Assembly: GCF_019931145.1 (NCBI RefSeq)
Contig: NZ_JAIOUV010000004.1
Coordinates: 405,479 to 469,478 of the forward strand
From: Marinicella meishanensis
Lineage (GTDB): Bacteria > Pseudomonadota > Gammaproteobacteria > Xanthomonadales > Marinicellaceae
DNA length: 64,000 nucleotides
Direction: 5' to 3'
The notes under the pieces were generated by a model. It saw only the letters and a list, made by a program, of their open reading frames with translations, had not been told where the DNA came from and did not search any database. This document shows, piece after piece, positions 63,181-64,000 of the stretch. The first letter of the stretch is position 1. Every line of letters begins with the position of its first letter. The position numbers were made by a program, and so were the translations under genes.

Positions 63181-64000
63181 ATGGGCCTGGCCAGGAAATT
63201 CCAAATTTGTGTGGATGAAACCCCCTATTACCATGTGGTCAGTCGTTGTGTGCGCAGGGCCTTCCTTTGCGGTGAAGATAAAGACTCTGACAGGTCCTTC
63301 GAACACCGCAGAAAATGGGTGGTTCAGCGGATGCAATACTTGGCCAAATTGTTTGCCGTGGATATCTGTGCTTATGCCATCATGAGCAATCATTTTCACA
63401 TCGTGTTGAAAGTCAACTCAACCCAAGATTGGGCAGACAAAAGAGTGCTGATGACCTGGGCTGGCTTGTTTGATTTACCCTTAATCTGTGAGCGCTTTGT
63501 CAGGGGCGAGCAACTGACCAAGCCAGAGTTGGAATTCGTCATCAATAAGACTGAAACATACCGCAAGCGTTTGATGGACATATCTTGGTTTATGAAGACT
63601 CTCAATGAGTACATTGCCAGAAGGGCTAATATTGAAGATGGTTGTACCGGCCACTTCTGGGAATCCCGCTTCAAAAGCCAGGCATTGCTGGATGAGCGGG
63701 CACTTTTGACTTGCATGGCTTATGTGGACTTAAACCCCATCAGAGCTGCCATGTGTAAGACGCCTGAACAATCTGACTACACTTCGATTCAAGAACGCAT
63801 CAAAAACTCAAACACCCGATTGATTGGCTTTGGCAAGGACGACAAAGACCTGCCTTTTTCACTCTCAGGATATTTGGAATTGGTCGATTATTCAGGCCAG
63901 GCCATCGTTGAAAACAAGCGTGGATACATCCCTGAAAACCTACCACCAATCCTCGCTAGAATGGGACTCAATCCAGATACTTGGATGGATGAATTGACCG
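63181..64000 (+). CDS. HUH/Y1-type transposase, runs off the window
   Basis: At least 273 residues and open to the window edge. The N-terminal Y1-transposase domain has ICVDETPYYHVVSRCVRRAF and the metal motif H71-x-H73 (IMSNHFHIVLKV). Later come FWESRFKSQALLDERALLTC and AYVDLNPIRAAM, typical of the long RAYT-like group. GGAG lies 6 nt before the ATG at 63181; an ATG four codons earlier is open. It is divergent from the RHS fragment and near the 16-nt repeat. Confidence 0.85.
   Translation, partial: MGLARKFQICVDETPYYHVVSRCVRRAFLCGEDKDSDRSFEHRRKWVVQRMQYLAKLFAVDICAYAIMSNHFHIVLKVNSTQDWADKRVLMTWAGLFDLPLICERFVRGEQLTKPELEFVINKTETYRKRLMDISWFMKTLNEYIARRANIEDGCTGHFWESRFKSQALLDERALLTCMAYVDLNPIRAAMCKTPEQSDYTSIQERIKNSNTRLIGFGKDDKDLPFSLSGYLELVDYSGQAIVENKRGYIPENLPPILARMGLNPDTWMDELT

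Overview
The window looks like chromosome from a free-living gammaproteobacterium. The run lptM-dapF-DUF484-xerC at the left edge matches the classical gammaproteobacterial order. The many secreted BNR, beta-propeller, M14, S41 and HEAT-repeat proteins, and the C-terminal tails of the type IF..xFE, recall Marinicella and Lysobacterales-like bacteria. The genus is an inference, not a measurement. I saw no rRNA, tRNA, CRISPR array or prophage module.

Layout. 1-6000: cell-wall and chromosome-segregation block (xerC, DUF484, dapF, lptM on the minus strand), then a divergent run of esterase, birA, SPOR protein and glycosyltransferase that ends in a palindromic REP/BIME element. 6000-12000: SRPBCC/ArsR pair, CMD protein, sulfotransferase, membrane AraC regulator, cytochrome b561 and a tightly overlapping five-gene operon of small membrane and secreted proteins. 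12000-20000: an ECF sigma / anti-sigma / two HEAT-repeat secreted protein operon, and a DUF4166 plus saccharopine-dehydrogenase-like pair. Two copies of a 266-bp structured repeat sit on either side of these two clusters. 20000-28060: a plus-strand run rdgC, HD hydrolase, slt, cca, M14 peptidase and sulfotransferase with overlapping or near-touching reading frames. 28060-43000: gamma-glutamyltransferase, a core-binding-domain protein with a membrane partner and an AraC regulator, an S41 peptidase, a large BNR-repeat protein with a LolA-like partner, a serine hydrolase, and upp with an SGNH hydrolase and a 2OG-oxygenase. 43000-59200: a PQQ-type sugar dehydrogenase next to a giant propeller/PKD/dihaem protein, bioB and bioF around an unknown gene, a Na/Pi transporter, a DUF1295 protein, an SLC13/RCK_C transporter and secreted proteins.

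59400-64000 is the accessory end. It holds a broken RHS/Tc-type toxin locus: a TcB/SpvB-like core fragment, a detached DUF4329-like C-terminal toxin fragment and an AT-rich gene in the position of an immunity gene. The locus is cut up by two REP-associated tyrosine transposases (RAYT, HUH nucleases) and their short palindromic repeats.

The strongest candidate for something undescribed is the 266-bp element (12159-12424 and 19095-19360). Both copies have palindromic ends and nested stems in which base changes between copies are compensated on the opposite arm. One copy truncates an antibiotic-biosynthesis-monooxygenase gene; the other begins at the stop codon of its neighbour. All positions and alignments were read by eye.
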